Shown here one piece after another: positions 35,622 through 44,457 of a stretch of DNA of 53,096 nt; the stretch's first letter is position 1, and each line of letters starts with the position of its first letter. Both the position numbers and the translations under genes were made by a program. The stretch lies in the NCBI RefSeq assembly GCF_007954265.1, contig NZ_VOLS01000029.1:1-53096 (forward strand), given 5' to 3'. The DNA comes from Colwellia sp. C1TZA3 (GTDB taxonomy: Bacteria > Pseudomonadota > Gammaproteobacteria > Enterobacterales > Alteromonadaceae). Under the pieces are notes generated by a model that worked only from the letters and a program-made list of their open reading frames with translations, did no database searches and had not been told where the DNA came from.

Positions 35622-36686
35622 TTACTCGTAGGCGTCAATAGTTTCAATTTTTCCATTTTTATCGTGGATCAATTCAGTCATTTTTACACAACGTAAATGA
35701 GTTTGACCTCCTGACAAGCTGCTATCGTGGTAAAACAAATACCATTTTCCTTCATAGCAAGTAATAGAATGATGATTGGTCCAGCCTAGTACAGGGTTTA
35801 AAATAACCCCTTGATAAGTAAACGGCCCATAAGGTGAAGAGCCAGTTGCATAAGCTATTTTATGAGTATCACCGGTAGAATAAGAAAAGTAATAAACGCC
35901 ATTATACTTATGAACCCATGGTCCTTCAAAAAATCGACGATTATTGTCACCTACTGTTATTGAATCACCGTTTTCATCAATAATAATTATATCTTTAGGT
36001 TCTTCATCTAGCTCAAGCATATTAGCAGAAAGCTTTGCCATTTTAGCCGGTAAAGCAGCTTTGTTATCTGCAGGGTATTTGTCTTCTTTATTAAATTTAC
36101 CATCGTACCAATTTTGTAATTGGCCACCCCATAACCCACCAAAATAAAGGTAATAACTACCGTCATCATCTTCATAAACAGCAGGGTCTATACTAAATGT
36201 ACCTTGTATATAATTTTCTTCTGCAGTGAACGGCCCTGTTGGAGAGGTTCCCGAAGCAACACCAATACGGAAAATTCCGTCTTTATCTCGTGCAGGAAAA
36301 TAGAAATAATAAGTTCCATCTTTATGAGCAGCATCAGGCGCCCACATTTGTTTATCAGCCCAAGGTACATCGGCAACAGAAAGTGATACTCCATGGTCTG
36401 TAGCACTAAAATCTTCAGGGTCGAGAGAAAGAACGTGATAATCATTCATCGCAAAATGATCACCATCATCATTAATGCTCGTTTCTGACTCTACATCGTG
36501 AGATGGATAAATATAAATTTTTCCATCGAATACATGAGCAGAAGGATCTGCGGTATAAATGTGGCTGACGAGTGGCTGACTTTTTTGCTTTAGAGATTTA
36601 GCGCGCTCTAAATCTTTTAATTGAATTTGCTCAGCGTGACTCAATGATTCTGCTAAATCAATATCCGATTGAATATTAGTTGTCAT
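35622..36686 (-). CDS. GH43 glycosidase, probable cytoplasmic arabinofuranosidase or xylosidase
   Basis: A 354-residue five-bladed propeller enzyme without a signal peptide. The GH43 triad is D47 in TADPSAHVFDGK (general base), D167 in SIDPAVYEDDDG (pKa modulator) and E254 in RFFEGPWVHK (general acid). The first 40 residues form a charged helix in front of the propeller. The short form with TADPSAHVFDGKIYIYPSHD is typical of arabinose-removing GH43 enzymes, but xylosidase activity cannot be excluded. It follows the symporter gene by 118 bases on the same strand; import and cleavage of arabinoxylo-oligosaccharides would then be coupled. Confidence 0.9.
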   Translation of the reverse strand: MTTNIQSDIDLAESLSHAEQIQLKDLERAKSLKQKSQPLVSHIYTADPSAHVFDGKIYIYPSHDVESETSINDDGDHFAMNDYHVLSLDPEDFSATDHGVSLSVADVPWADKQMWAPDAAHKDGTYYFYFPARDKDGIFRIGVASGTSPTGPFTAEENYIQGTFSIDPAVYEDDDGSYYLYFGGLWGGQLQNWYDGKFNKEDKYPADNKAALPAKMAKLSANMLELDEEPKDIIIIDENGDSITVGDNNRRFFEGPWVHKYNGVYYFSYSTGDTHKIAYATGSSPYGPFTYQGVILNPVLGWTNHHSITCYEGKWYLFYHDSSLSGGQTHLRCVKMTELIHDKNGKIETIDAYE

Positions 36687-36804
36687 ATATATTCCTATGC
36701 TTTATTTCTATTACTTATGTGGTGAGTAAATTATTTAATTTTATGCGATATAAAACGTAATAATTCATCACCTTAAATGGTTTATGCCGACTTAACTTCG
36801 TTAA

Positions 36805-38184
36805 CTAACTTTTTACAAGTGAGCTTTGTATCTTTCTAACTTCTGGCTCTGTCAATTTATATTTCCATATAACGACAATACACAATAAAGTACAAATTAC
36901 AGGTACCCCTGCAAAGGCAAATAGTATTCCTGACAATGATTCTGCTGATTGCGTGACATTGGGCTCATAACTTGTAAAGGCAAGGATCCACCCTGCTAAA
37001 GCACCACCAATCGCAAAACCAAATTTAATCGCTAATAGATGCCCTGAAAATGTAATAGCCGTTAATGTTTTACCAAGTTTTTTAGTGCCGTAATCTACAG
37101 TGTCTGCAACCATTGAAAACATAATTGGCGTGATTATCATGTGAGCAAAGTTGGCAATAAAGTAAACGATAAATATCGTGACAATTTGATCAGCACCTAA
37201 GAAGTAGAACAAAGAATGAGAAACCACAACAACCAATAAAGCAATTTGAAACAAGGTCTTTTTCTCAAAAAATTTGGTTAAGAAGTTAGTCGATACGGCA
37301 CCTAACACTGCGCCTATAGCTGATAATGTTAAAAAGCTTGATAATAGCGATTCATCACCCACGTAATACTTAATATAATGTGGTGCTACTGATGCACGTA
37401 TACCAATAAGTATTAAGGTAATAAGACTGATTAGGGCAATAATTACCCACTGATCATTTTTGAATAGCATCAAAAAGTCAGTAAAAATTGCCTTACTAAT
37501 TCCACGTTTACGCTGCTTTATTGAACTATCAGTACTAAGTTCAATTTTAGGTACCGATTTTTCTTTCGTATATTTAAAGCATAATAAGAAACAAATCGCA
37601 GCTAACGTACCCATAAATACCATGGCTAATGGATACCCTATTTGATCATTACCTTCACCAAAAAATTTGACTAGCTTAGGGATAGCCCAAACAATTACAA
37701 CTAATGCTGCCATGGCCATCGCAAAGCGATATGACTGTAACGATGTTCTTTCTTTTGGATCGGTTGCCATAACCGCACCTAGCGCACCGTAAGGGATATT
37801 AATCGCGGTATAACACGTCATTAATAAGCCATAAGTTATATAGGCATAAATTAATTTACCAGTACTATCAAAATCAGGCGTGATGAATGCCAGTACCGCA
37901 AAAACAGCATAAGGTACAGCAAGAAAAAGTAAATAAGGTCTATAAGAGCCCCAGCGACTTCTCGTTCTGTCGGCAATACCACCCATTATTGGATCAGTAA
38001 AGCCATCAAATAACCTAACCGCTAATAATAATGTCCCCGCAGCTGCTGCAGATAAACCGTAAACGTCGGTGTAAAATATTAGCATGAAATTAGCGACCAT
38101 TTGAAAAACGATATTACTTGCCGTATCCCCTAATCCGTAGCCTAACTTTTCTTTTATTGTTAATTTCTTTTGTTCGTTTTGCAT
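36805..38184 (-). CDS. GPH-family sugar:cation symporter (XynB/MelB-like)
   Basis: A 459-residue inner-membrane transporter of the glycoside-pentoside-hexuronide family with about 12 hydrophobic helices. The N-terminal KLGYGLGDTASNIVFQM and the DPIMGGIADRTRSRWGSYRP loop with its cation-coupling acidic residues are diagnostic. Its place next to a cytoplasmic GH43 gene suggests uptake of xylo- or arabinoxylo-oligosaccharides from the periplasm. A 23-bp inverted repeat lies about 40 bases upstream of the start. Confidence 0.93.
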   Translation of the reverse strand: MQNEQKKLTIKEKLGYGLGDTASNIVFQMVANFMLIFYTDVYGLSAAAAGTLLLAVRLFDGFTDPIMGGIADRTRSRWGSYRPYLLFLAVPYAVFAVLAFITPDFDSTGKLIYAYITYGLLMTCYTAINIPYGALGAVMATDPKERTSLQSYRFAMAMAALVVIVWAIPKLVKFFGEGNDQIGYPLAMVFMGTLAAICFLLCFKYTKEKSVPKIELSTDSSIKQRKRGISKAIFTDFLMLFKNDQWVIIALISLITLILIGIRASVAPHYIKYYVGDESLLSSFLTLSAIGAVLGAVSTNFLTKFFEKKTLFQIALLVVVVSHSLFYFLGADQIVTIFIVYFIANFAHMIITPIMFSMVADTVDYGTKKLGKTLTAITFSGHLLAIKFGFAIGGALAGWILAFTSYEPNVTQSAESLSGILFAFAGVPVICTLLCIVVIWKYKLTEPEVRKIQSSLVKS

Positions 38185-38222
38185 GGATACCCCAAGTATA
38201 ATTTTATAATTGTTTAATCATC

Positions 38223-38245
38223 GATATAGTCCAAAATACTATATC
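38223..38245. promoter_or_regulatory. Candidate operator upstream of the symporter gene
   Basis: GATATAGT and ACTATATC form a perfect 8-bp inverted repeat with a 7-base spacer, about 40 bases ahead of the symporter start. The neighbouring Nudix-type regulator gene is a natural candidate binder, but no second copy of the site was found to support this. Confidence 0.45.
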
Positions 38246-38271
38246 CAAATTATTCGAATGTAAACAGCTAT

Positions 38272-38469
38272 ATGATTAAGAGAGAAAATGAACTACCCCA
38301 CGCCAAGGCTTCTCGCTTAGGCTCTAATTCGCTTCGCGAAGAGGGGGGTTCTAAATTAGTCAAAGGTCAAAAACCTTTACGCCGCAAGCGCCGAGGAATT
38401 GAACCCGCAGAGAGTAAAGCAAAAAAAAAGACAACAAATGTTATCTTTAAGGGAAAAGTAATAAATGAA
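38272..38469. other. Unusual GC-richer insert upstream of the Nudix regulator's 3' end
   Basis: A 76-codon plus-strand frame crosses this intergenic stretch. Its peptide is very basic (QKPLRRKRRGIEPAESKAKK) and overlaps the end of the regulator gene on the other strand. The DNA around 38320-38400 is richer in G and C than the neighbours and contains CTTCGCGAAG. It lacks a ribosome binding site, so I read it as a small dispersed repeat or relic rather than a gene. Confidence 0.4.
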
Positions 38470-39201
38470 CTAAAACTCGAATGTAAAGCCAAATTCTTTT
38501 AATTTTTCGTAAACATTAATGTCGAATCTATATAAAGTAGCTGCACGATGTGCAACTTTTTTCTGTTTTTCTTTACAATTAATAAGCAAATTCATTTTTT
38601 GAATTTTTCGTCTAAAATTAGGTTTATCTAACGATTTATTTAACATTGCTTCATAAATTTCTTGTAACTCAAGCAAAGTAAATTTTTCAGGTAATAAGTT
38701 AAAACCAATGGGTTCATGGCGTACTTTGTATTTTAAGTAATTTAAACCCGCAGCTAAAATATCAGCGTGATCGAACATTAAAGTAGGTAAGTCGTAAACA
38801 TCAAACCATTCACACTCAAGTGCATTTTCACCGCTAATTAAATTAGTTTCTTCATGCCTAACTAAGGAATAAAAAACGATAGTAATAATTCGATCGGCTG
38901 GATACCTATCTACAGCACCAAAGGCGCCTAATTGATCAAGGTAAAGATTATCGACATTGGTTGTTTTTTTAACTACACGTAAAGCTGCATCTTCTAAGTT
39001 TTCATCACTTCTAACCCAGTGTCCTATTAACCCCCATTTATTAGTAGCCAGTCCCCTATTATACTTTACCAACAAAACTTTAAGCTTGCTGTCGTGCAAA
39101 GTAAAAATAAGATTATCAACAGTGAGATTACTAATACAATCTTCAGGTATTTTTTCTTCATCAAGCACTGTGCTTGGTATATTAGATGAACTATGGTGCA
39201 T
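38470..39201 (-). CDS. Nudix-related transcriptional regulator (NrtR/AraR type)
   Basis: A 243-residue protein with an N-terminal Nudix fold (about 25-155) and a C-terminal winged helix (about 160-235, EKFTLLELQEIYEAMLNKSL with NFRRKIQKMNLL). The Nudix box is broken: where the active enzymes have REUxEE it reads RVVKKT, so hydrolysis is unlikely. This is the design of NrtR and AraR regulators, in which the Nudix domain senses ADP-ribose or a sugar. It lies between the symporter and a GH10 xylanase gene, so control by xylose or arabinose is likely. Confidence 0.88.
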   Translation of the reverse strand: MHHSSSNIPSTVLDEEKIPEDCISNLTVDNLIFTLHDSKLKVLLVKYNRGLATNKWGLIGHWVRSDENLEDAALRVVKKTTNVDNLYLDQLGAFGAVDRYPADRIITIVFYSLVRHEETNLISGENALECEWFDVYDLPTLMFDHADILAAGLNYLKYKVRHEPIGFNLLPEKFTLLELQEIYEAMLNKSLDKPNFRRKIQKMNLLINCKEKQKKVAHRAATLYRFDINVYEKLKEFGFTFEF

Positions 39202-39393
39202 AATTTGGCTCTTAACTCATTTTGATGCAGTACGTTATATGTTAGGTAAAAAAGTCACTTTCTCTACCTATATAGTTATAAAGACTATTTGATTAAGATG
39301 AGGATACATATTCCACATTAACAAATCAATAAATCGATATAATATCATGGAAAATAGATGGACTTTTCATTAATAATATTAATAACTTACAAT

Positions 39394-39405
39394 GTTACCG
39401 GTAAC
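39394..39405. promoter_or_regulatory. LacI-type operator 1
   Basis: GTTACCGGTAAC is a perfect 12-bp palindrome with a central CG, in the extended context AATGTTACCGGTAACTTT. It matches the site at 43986-44003. It lies 190 bases before the Nudix regulator start and about 230 upstream of the promoter of the second xylanase; either may be the target. Confidence 0.7.
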
Positions 39406-39630
39406 TTTTTTATTTATAATAACAAAACATAAAAGCATAATACGCTTATTAAGCCTGATATCAAATAATAGATAGTTAGCAGATAACGCACAATGTTAAT
39501 TTAATAATAAATTGTATGAATAAAGCTTTTACACTGGCTAAAAGAAAATAGTATAATTCTAAATAAATATAAATAAACTTCTTAATATCAATAGGTAAGA
39601 TGAATAAAATCATTTTATTGTTAAAAGTTA

Positions 39631-39660
39631 TTGAATGTTTCCCTCTTAAACGATTATAGT
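39631..39660 (+). promoter_or_regulatory. Promoter of the second GH10 xylanase gene
   Basis: TTGAAT (39631-39636) and TATAGT (39655-39660) are 18 bases apart and 40 bases before the ATG. Apart from this promoter and the LacI site, the interval 39202-39699 holds no gene. Confidence 0.5.
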
Positions 39661-39699
39661 AATTGTAATAGTCATAATCACAATTAGAAATTAATTCCT

Positions 39700-40884
39700 A
39701 TGTCACATAAAAAATCAATTAAAACTATATTACTGATCCCTGCTATTACAATGGCTTTGTCTGCGTGTATTAATTCAAATCATAGTATTCAAGAAAATAC
39801 CTCGAGCGCAAAAGCATTAATAGATGAAAGCACAACAAACAATTCTGTTGCACTAAAAGACTTATTTTTAGATAAATACAAAATAGGTACGGCTTTAAGT
39901 CGTGAGCAAATAATGGGTCAAGCAACTGAAGTATTACCTTTTGTTAATCAACAATTCAATGCCATTACACCTGAGAACTCAATGAAGTGGGAACGTATTC
40001 ACCCTTCTGAGGGTGTTTACGATTTTGAAGCAGCCGATGCATTGGTTGAGTTTGCAAACAAAAACAACCACTTTTTTACAGGTCATACATTAGTGTGGCA
40101 TTCACAAGTACCTGATTGGGTATTTGAAGATAAAAATGGCAAACCATTAAATAGAGCTCAATTACTTAAGCGTATGGAAGAGCACATTAACGCTGTTGCT
40201 GGTCGTTATGCAGGTAAAATTGATGCATGGGATGTAGTTAACGAAGCATTAAATGAAGATGGTTCTTTGAGAGAGTCTAAATGGTCTACGATTATTGGCG
40301 ACGACTTTATCGAGCAAGCTTTTATCATGGCAGCAAAAGCCGCTCCAAAAGCTAAACTTTATTACAATGATTACAACTTATATAAACCAGAAAAACGTAA
40401 CGGTGTTTTAAAGTTAGTTAAAAGCTTACAGAATAAAGGTATACGTATTGATGGCGTAGGTATGCAAGCTCACTACTCTTTAACTTCACCTGAATTAAAC
40501 GAAATTGAAGACTCTATCAAAGCTTATAGCGCCTTAAATATGGATGTTTTAATTACTGAATTAGATGTATCAGTTATTCCATTTCCTGACGAAGATAACA
40601 TGGGCGCAGATGTATCACTTAATTTTGACCTTCAGGCTGAATTTAATCCTTACCCTGACGGCCTACCTACTGAAGTGGAAAATCAGTTAGGTGCGCGTTA
40701 TCAGGAATTGTTTGCAATATTTAATAGGCATCAAGATGTTATAAAACGTGTAACCTTTTGGGGCGTAAGTGATGCTCAAACATGGAGGAATGATTGGCCA
40801 ATGACAGGTAGATCTGACTATCCATTATTATTTGACCGTCAACTAAAGACTAAGTCATTTGTACTTAGTTTGAGCGAGCAATAA
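39700..40884 (+). CDS. GH10 endo-beta-1,4-xylanase, lipoprotein (second)
   Basis: A 394-residue GH10 xylanase with a lipoprotein signal (LSAC, Cys23). E182 in WDVVNEA is the acid/base and E287 in ITELDVSV the nucleophile; FTGHTLVWHSQVPDWVF is the glycone-site block. It resembles the GH10 at 14792 in length and layout but is clearly diverged, e.g. around the start of the barrel. Lipid anchoring suggests action at the outer membrane, feeding xylo-oligosaccharides to the receptor. The downstream GH43 gene begins 132 bases later on the same strand, separated by a hairpin. Confidence 0.95.
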   Translation: MSHKKSIKTILLIPAITMALSACINSNHSIQENTSSAKALIDESTTNNSVALKDLFLDKYKIGTALSREQIMGQATEVLPFVNQQFNAITPENSMKWERIHPSEGVYDFEAADALVEFANKNNHFFTGHTLVWHSQVPDWVFEDKNGKPLNRAQLLKRMEEHINAVAGRYAGKIDAWDVVNEALNEDGSLRESKWSTIIGDDFIEQAFIMAAKAAPKAKLYYNDYNLYKPEKRNGVLKLVKSLQNKGIRIDGVGMQAHYSLTSPELNEIEDSIKAYSALNMDVLITELDVSVIPFPDEDNMGADVSLNFDLQAEFNPYPDGLPTEVENQLGARYQELFAIFNRHQDVIKRVTFWGVSDAQTWRNDWPMTGRSDYPLLFDRQLKTKSFVLSLSEQ

Positions 40885-40939
40885 GCCTTAGATACAAAAA
40901 CGCTTAAACATAAATAGTAATAAATATCCCCCCTTCCCC

Positions 40940-40971
40940 GGTAATCATAAGCTTGGCCAGTTATGATTACC
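40940..40971 (+). terminator. Hairpin between xylanase and GH43 genes
   Basis: An 11-bp stem (GGTAATCATAA with TTATGATTACC) encloses a 10-nt loop. It is followed by ACCCTTATT, not a clean T run, so it may attenuate or stabilise the upstream message instead of fully stopping transcription. Confidence 0.5.
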
Positions 40972-41016
40972 ACCCTTATTCAAAGTAAGTGATTAATTTT
41001 AATCTAAGAGTAATTT

Positions 41017-42633
41017 ATGAATACAATTTCTAATCCTATTTTAAAAGGCTTTAATCCTGACCCTAGCATTATTAGAGTTGGCGATGATTATTATATTGCC
41101 ACCTCAACGTTTGAATGGTTCCCAGGTGTACAAATCCATCATTCAAGAGACTTAGTAAATTGGAATTTAATTACTCGACCCCTTAATAGAGAATCACAAC
41201 TTGATATAAAAGGTGTACCTGATTCATGTGGTATTTGGGCACCTTGTTTAACTCATGTAGATGGTGTTTTTTACCTGACTTATACCGTAGTAAAAAACTT
41301 TAATGGTGATTGGAAAGACACACCTAATTATGTTGTTACCTCTTCAGATATTAAAGGCCCTTGGTCTAAACCATCATTTGTAAGTGGGACAGGCTTTGAT
41401 CCTTCATTATTTCATGATGATAACGGTAAGTCGTATTACATGAGTATGATGGTAGATCACAGAAACAGTAAATTTTTTGGTGGTATTGTCATCCAGGAAT
41501 TTGACCGTTACCTGAAGAAGCCTATAGGAAAAGTTCATCATATATTTTCAGGAAGCGAACATGGGTTAACAGAAGGCCCACACATTTATAAAAAGAATGG
41601 TTACTTTTATTTACTAACAGCGGAAGGTGGCACAAGTTATAACCATTGTGTATCTTTAGCGCGTTCTAAATCTATATTTGGTCCTTATGAGATTGCGCCT
41701 AATAATCCAATCATCACCTCTAAAGATTCACCAAGTAACTATTTACAAAAAACTGGCCATGCAGATCTAGTAGAAACCCAAAATGGTGAATGGTATATGG
41801 TATTTCTAACGGGTCGTCCGTTAACTGAACAAGGGCGATGCATTACAGGTAGAGAAACAGCAATAGAAAAGGTTGTGTGGAAAGAAGATAACTGGCTTTA
41901 TTTAGACCATGATTCTCAAGAGGCACGCCAACATGTTCCTGCACCAAATTTACCTGAACATACATTTAAACCTGAAACACAACGTATTACGTTTGACTCC
42001 CCTACTTTAGATATTAACTTTCAAAGTTTACGTGTTCCCATGACTAATGAATGGATAAGTCAAACAGATAGACAAAAACACCTACGTTTATATGGCCGTG
42101 AATCTCTTAGTTCTTGTTTTGAACAAAGTTTACTCGGCAGAAGAGTACAAGCTCACCATACAACAGCGTCTACCTGTATTGATTTTTCACCCGAAAATTT
42201 TCAACAGATGGCAGGCTTAGTTTGTTACTACAATACAACTCATTATCATTATGTGTATATTTCAGGTGACGATATAGATGCTTATTCAGGTAAAAAGTTT
42301 ATTAACGTTTTAAGTTGCGATGACAATAAAACATCGCACCCTATCAGCCAAGCTATCGATGTATCAGAGGTTAAAAAAGTCTATCTAAAGGCTGAATTTA
42401 ATGGGGCTGTTATACAGTTTTTCTTTGCGACAGAAATTGGATCTACCCAACCTAAATGGCAAGCAATAGGACCAGAATTAGACGGTAGTATTCTATCAGA
42501 CGATTATGTAGTGCATACAGAAAAAGGCTATTCACCTAACTTTACGGGCGCATTTTATGGACTAGCTTGCCAAGATCTTTCAGGACAGAAAATTCACGCC
42601 GACTTTGAGTATTTTGAATACCAAGAAAAGTAA
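41017..42633 (+). CDS. GH43 beta-xylosidase with C-terminal lectin-like domain
   Basis: A 538-residue cytoplasmic enzyme of the XynB type that releases xylose from xylo-oligosaccharides. The N-terminal propeller (1-310) carries D15 in GFNPDPSI, D128 in GFDPSLFHDD and E186 in GLTEGPHIY as base, pKa modulator and acid. The STFEWFPGVQIHHSRDLVNW block is characteristic of the beta-xylosidase branch. The rest (about 325-538) is a beta-sandwich like DUF1349, with GLVCYYNTTHYHYVY. The lack of a signal peptide places it in the cytosol. It is a paralogue of the GH43 at 46418. Confidence 0.93.
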   Translation: MNTISNPILKGFNPDPSIIRVGDDYYIATSTFEWFPGVQIHHSRDLVNWNLITRPLNRESQLDIKGVPDSCGIWAPCLTHVDGVFYLTYTVVKNFNGDWKDTPNYVVTSSDIKGPWSKPSFVSGTGFDPSLFHDDNGKSYYMSMMVDHRNSKFFGGIVIQEFDRYLKKPIGKVHHIFSGSEHGLTEGPHIYKKNGYFYLLTAEGGTSYNHCVSLARSKSIFGPYEIAPNNPIITSKDSPSNYLQKTGHADLVETQNGEWYMVFLTGRPLTEQGRCITGRETAIEKVVWKEDNWLYLDHDSQEARQHVPAPNLPEHTFKPETQRITFDSPTLDINFQSLRVPMTNEWISQTDRQKHLRLYGRESLSSCFEQSLLGRRVQAHHTTASTCIDFSPENFQQMAGLVCYYNTTHYHYVYISGDDIDAYSGKKFINVLSCDDNKTSHPISQAIDVSEVKKVYLKAEFNGAVIQFFFATEIGSTQPKWQAIGPELDGSILSDDYVVHTEKGYSPNFTGAFYGLACQDLSGQKIHADFEYFEYQEK

Positions 42634-42740
42634 TATCGATAGTTCAACAGACCCTAGGTTTACATTATTTACTATTAACTTAATGTAAGCCTAATTACAA
42701 TAACTGTATAATATCAATAAAATTAATTAATGGTTCAAAT

Positions 42741-42860
42741 TTTAATGAGGATAAATTTTCAAGAACAAGGCGCTTGATTGACCAATAGCTGGCTATTGGG
42801 ATTGAAAGCAACGATGTTATTGGGTATTTAGCCCATTTAAAAAGATCACTTAGTTAGTCT
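42741..42860. repeat. Structured intergenic repeat between convergent genes
   Basis: AAGGCGCTTGATTGACCAAT precedes a hairpin CCAATAGC-TG-GCTATTGG (42782-42799), followed by AAAGCAACG and TTTAGCCCATT. I recall similar blocks (AAGGCG...AATAGCTGGCTATT...GCAACGA...TTTAGCCCAT) between genes of Alteromonadales, so it is likely a dispersed repeat. It may also serve as terminator for the convergent GH43 and LacI genes. Confidence 0.5.
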
Positions 42861-42873
42861 GATTGGTACAACA

Positions 42874-43872
42874 TCAAATGCTCTCACCATCGTTTAACGT
42901 AAAACCTAAATCTATATAAGTTTCTATTTCTTCTAAGCCATCAATTCTAGCTAATAGCTGTTCAGCTGCTACTTGTCCAATAAGAAACCTTGGGGTAATA
43001 ACACTAGCCAAAGCAGGAGAATAAAGCTGTCCCATATCGTGTCCATGCATACCTGTAATCCCTAATTCATCAGGTACTTTTATGCCCTTTTTTTTGCAAC
43101 TTAACAACATCCCCATAGCAACATCGTCGTTCGTACAAATTACGCCATCTACTTTAGATACAATAGATATAATATCATCTAAAATTTCTGATCCTAACCG
43201 GATAGAAGAAAATTCAGGTGATCGAAAAATTAAAGGCGTTAACTGATAAGACAGAACCGCTTCTTCGTAACCTTGTTGTCGTAATAAATCACGTGTATCT
43301 CCTTTAGCGCCAATATAAGCAATATTTTTATAACCTTTTTCTAGCATGTTTAACGTCATTTGTTTAGCTGCTGCTAAATTATCAAAACCAACCGCTTGCT
43401 GAATAGGTGGAGTACAAGTATCCATAATCTCTGTAACAGGAACACCAGATGAATCAATCATACGTAAAGTATTACCCGTATGAACACTTTCAGAAAGTAT
43501 AAGCCCATCAACATGATAGCCTAACAAAGAGCTAATTCTTTTTTCTTCAAGCTCAGGAGAATATGCATAATGAGCGATCATAATTTGATAGCCTGCAGGC
43601 TCCGTAACCGACTCAATACCACGTAATACTTCATCAAAAACATGATTTGAAATAGAGGGAAATAACACACCAATGGCTTGGCTTTTACCTTTAGATAAAA
43701 TACTGGGGCCGCGATTGGGAATATATCCAAGTGTGGCAATTGTTTCTTTAATTTTTATCCGCAGCGGCTCAGCAACAAGATTTTCATCTTTTAAATAACG
43801 ACTTACCGTCATTTTGGTTATACCGATAGCATTTGCAATATCTTGCAGTGAAGTTCTTTTAACTTTTTTCAT
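42874..43872 (-). CDS. LacI-family regulator of the xylan genes
   Basis: A 332-residue repressor with the LacI helix-turn-helix in the first 25 residues (SLQDIANAIGITKMTVSRYL) and hinge helix near PSILSKGKSQAIGVLFP. The remainder is a sugar-binding two-lobe domain resembling GntR/GalR members. Two palindromes centred on GTTACCNGTAAC, one 114 bases upstream of its own start and one 4.5 kb away ahead of the second xylanase, are the likely operators. It is divergent from the secreted three-gene unit that precedes the GH43/Weimberg genes. The inducer is probably a pentose or pentonate; this is inferred. Confidence 0.92.
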   Translation of the reverse strand: MKKVKRTSLQDIANAIGITKMTVSRYLKDENLVAEPLRIKIKETIATLGYIPNRGPSILSKGKSQAIGVLFPSISNHVFDEVLRGIESVTEPAGYQIMIAHYAYSPELEEKRISSLLGYHVDGLILSESVHTGNTLRMIDSSGVPVTEIMDTCTPPIQQAVGFDNLAAAKQMTLNMLEKGYKNIAYIGAKGDTRDLLRQQGYEEAVLSYQLTPLIFRSPEFSSIRLGSEILDDIISIVSKVDGVICTNDDVAMGMLLSCKKKGIKVPDELGITGMHGHDMGQLYSPALASVITPRFLIGQVAAEQLLARIDGLEEIETYIDLGFTLNDGESI

Positions 43873-43985
43873 ATATTTATTAGTAAGATAGTTCTAAAAA
43901 GCAGTAAATAGTATGTGAATTGTAGCATAAATATTGGTATGGCACTTGTTAGCATGAGAAGTTATTGGTAGTATTTGGCAAACCC

Positions 43986-44003
43986 AATGTTACCAGTAAC
44001 ATT
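43986..44003. promoter_or_regulatory. LacI-type operator 2
   Basis: AATGTTACCAGTAACATT is an 18-bp palindrome with one central mismatch, sharing GTTACC..GTAAC with the site at 39394. It ends 17 bases before the TTG start of the next gene, overlapping the position expected for its promoter or leader. Confidence 0.75.
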
Positions 44004-44020
44004 CATAAAAGGAATAACTT

Positions 44021-44407
44021 TTGAAACTTTATAAAAATCTGAAATTAATACTCATAACGCAACTGTTTTTACTCATCACCTTTCCTTCATTTGCCGATAC
44101 AGATGAAGCCATAAGCATTACTGTTTTTTTAAAGCATGACCAATCAAAAAACCTGTTTGAAATAAAAGAATTATTAAAAGAGTCTAACTTTTATAAACAC
44201 TTCCCTCCTGAAGGTGTTGAAGTTGAATCATGGAAGGTCATGATGGGCATTGGTCAAGTGGTAACTTTACGCGTACCGCCAAGCAAACTGGCGGCACTTA
44301 ATTTATCTGTAGAGCGCTATGGCTGGAAAGCTTATACAACCGAATTTTACCCCACTTATGACTTGTACCCAATAGTTAAAAAAGAAATTGAAAAAGCAAG
44401 AAAATAA
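44021..44407 (+). CDS. Small exported protein of unknown function
   Basis: A 128-residue protein beginning with TTG. The start is supported by AAAGGAAT 6-8 bases upstream and by the signal peptide that it opens (KLILITQLFLLITFPSFA). The mature part of about 100 residues has alternating strands and helices (ISITVFLKHDQSKNLFEIKE, VTLRVPPSKLAALNL) like a small ferredoxin-type alpha/beta fold. I do not recognise the family. It is the first gene after the LacI operator and is followed, 50 bases later, by another exported protein, so it is probably induced with the xylan genes. The rare TTG start may keep its level low. Confidence 0.8.
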   Translation: MKLYKNLKLILITQLFLLITFPSFADTDEAISITVFLKHDQSKNLFEIKELLKESNFYKHFPPEGVEVESWKVMMGIGQVVTLRVPPSKLAALNLSVERYGWKAYTTEFYPTYDLYPIVKKEIEKARK

Positions 44408-44457
44408 AAGTTCATTAACACAAAACATTTGCTTAACCCTAACTTTTGAGAGTGACT

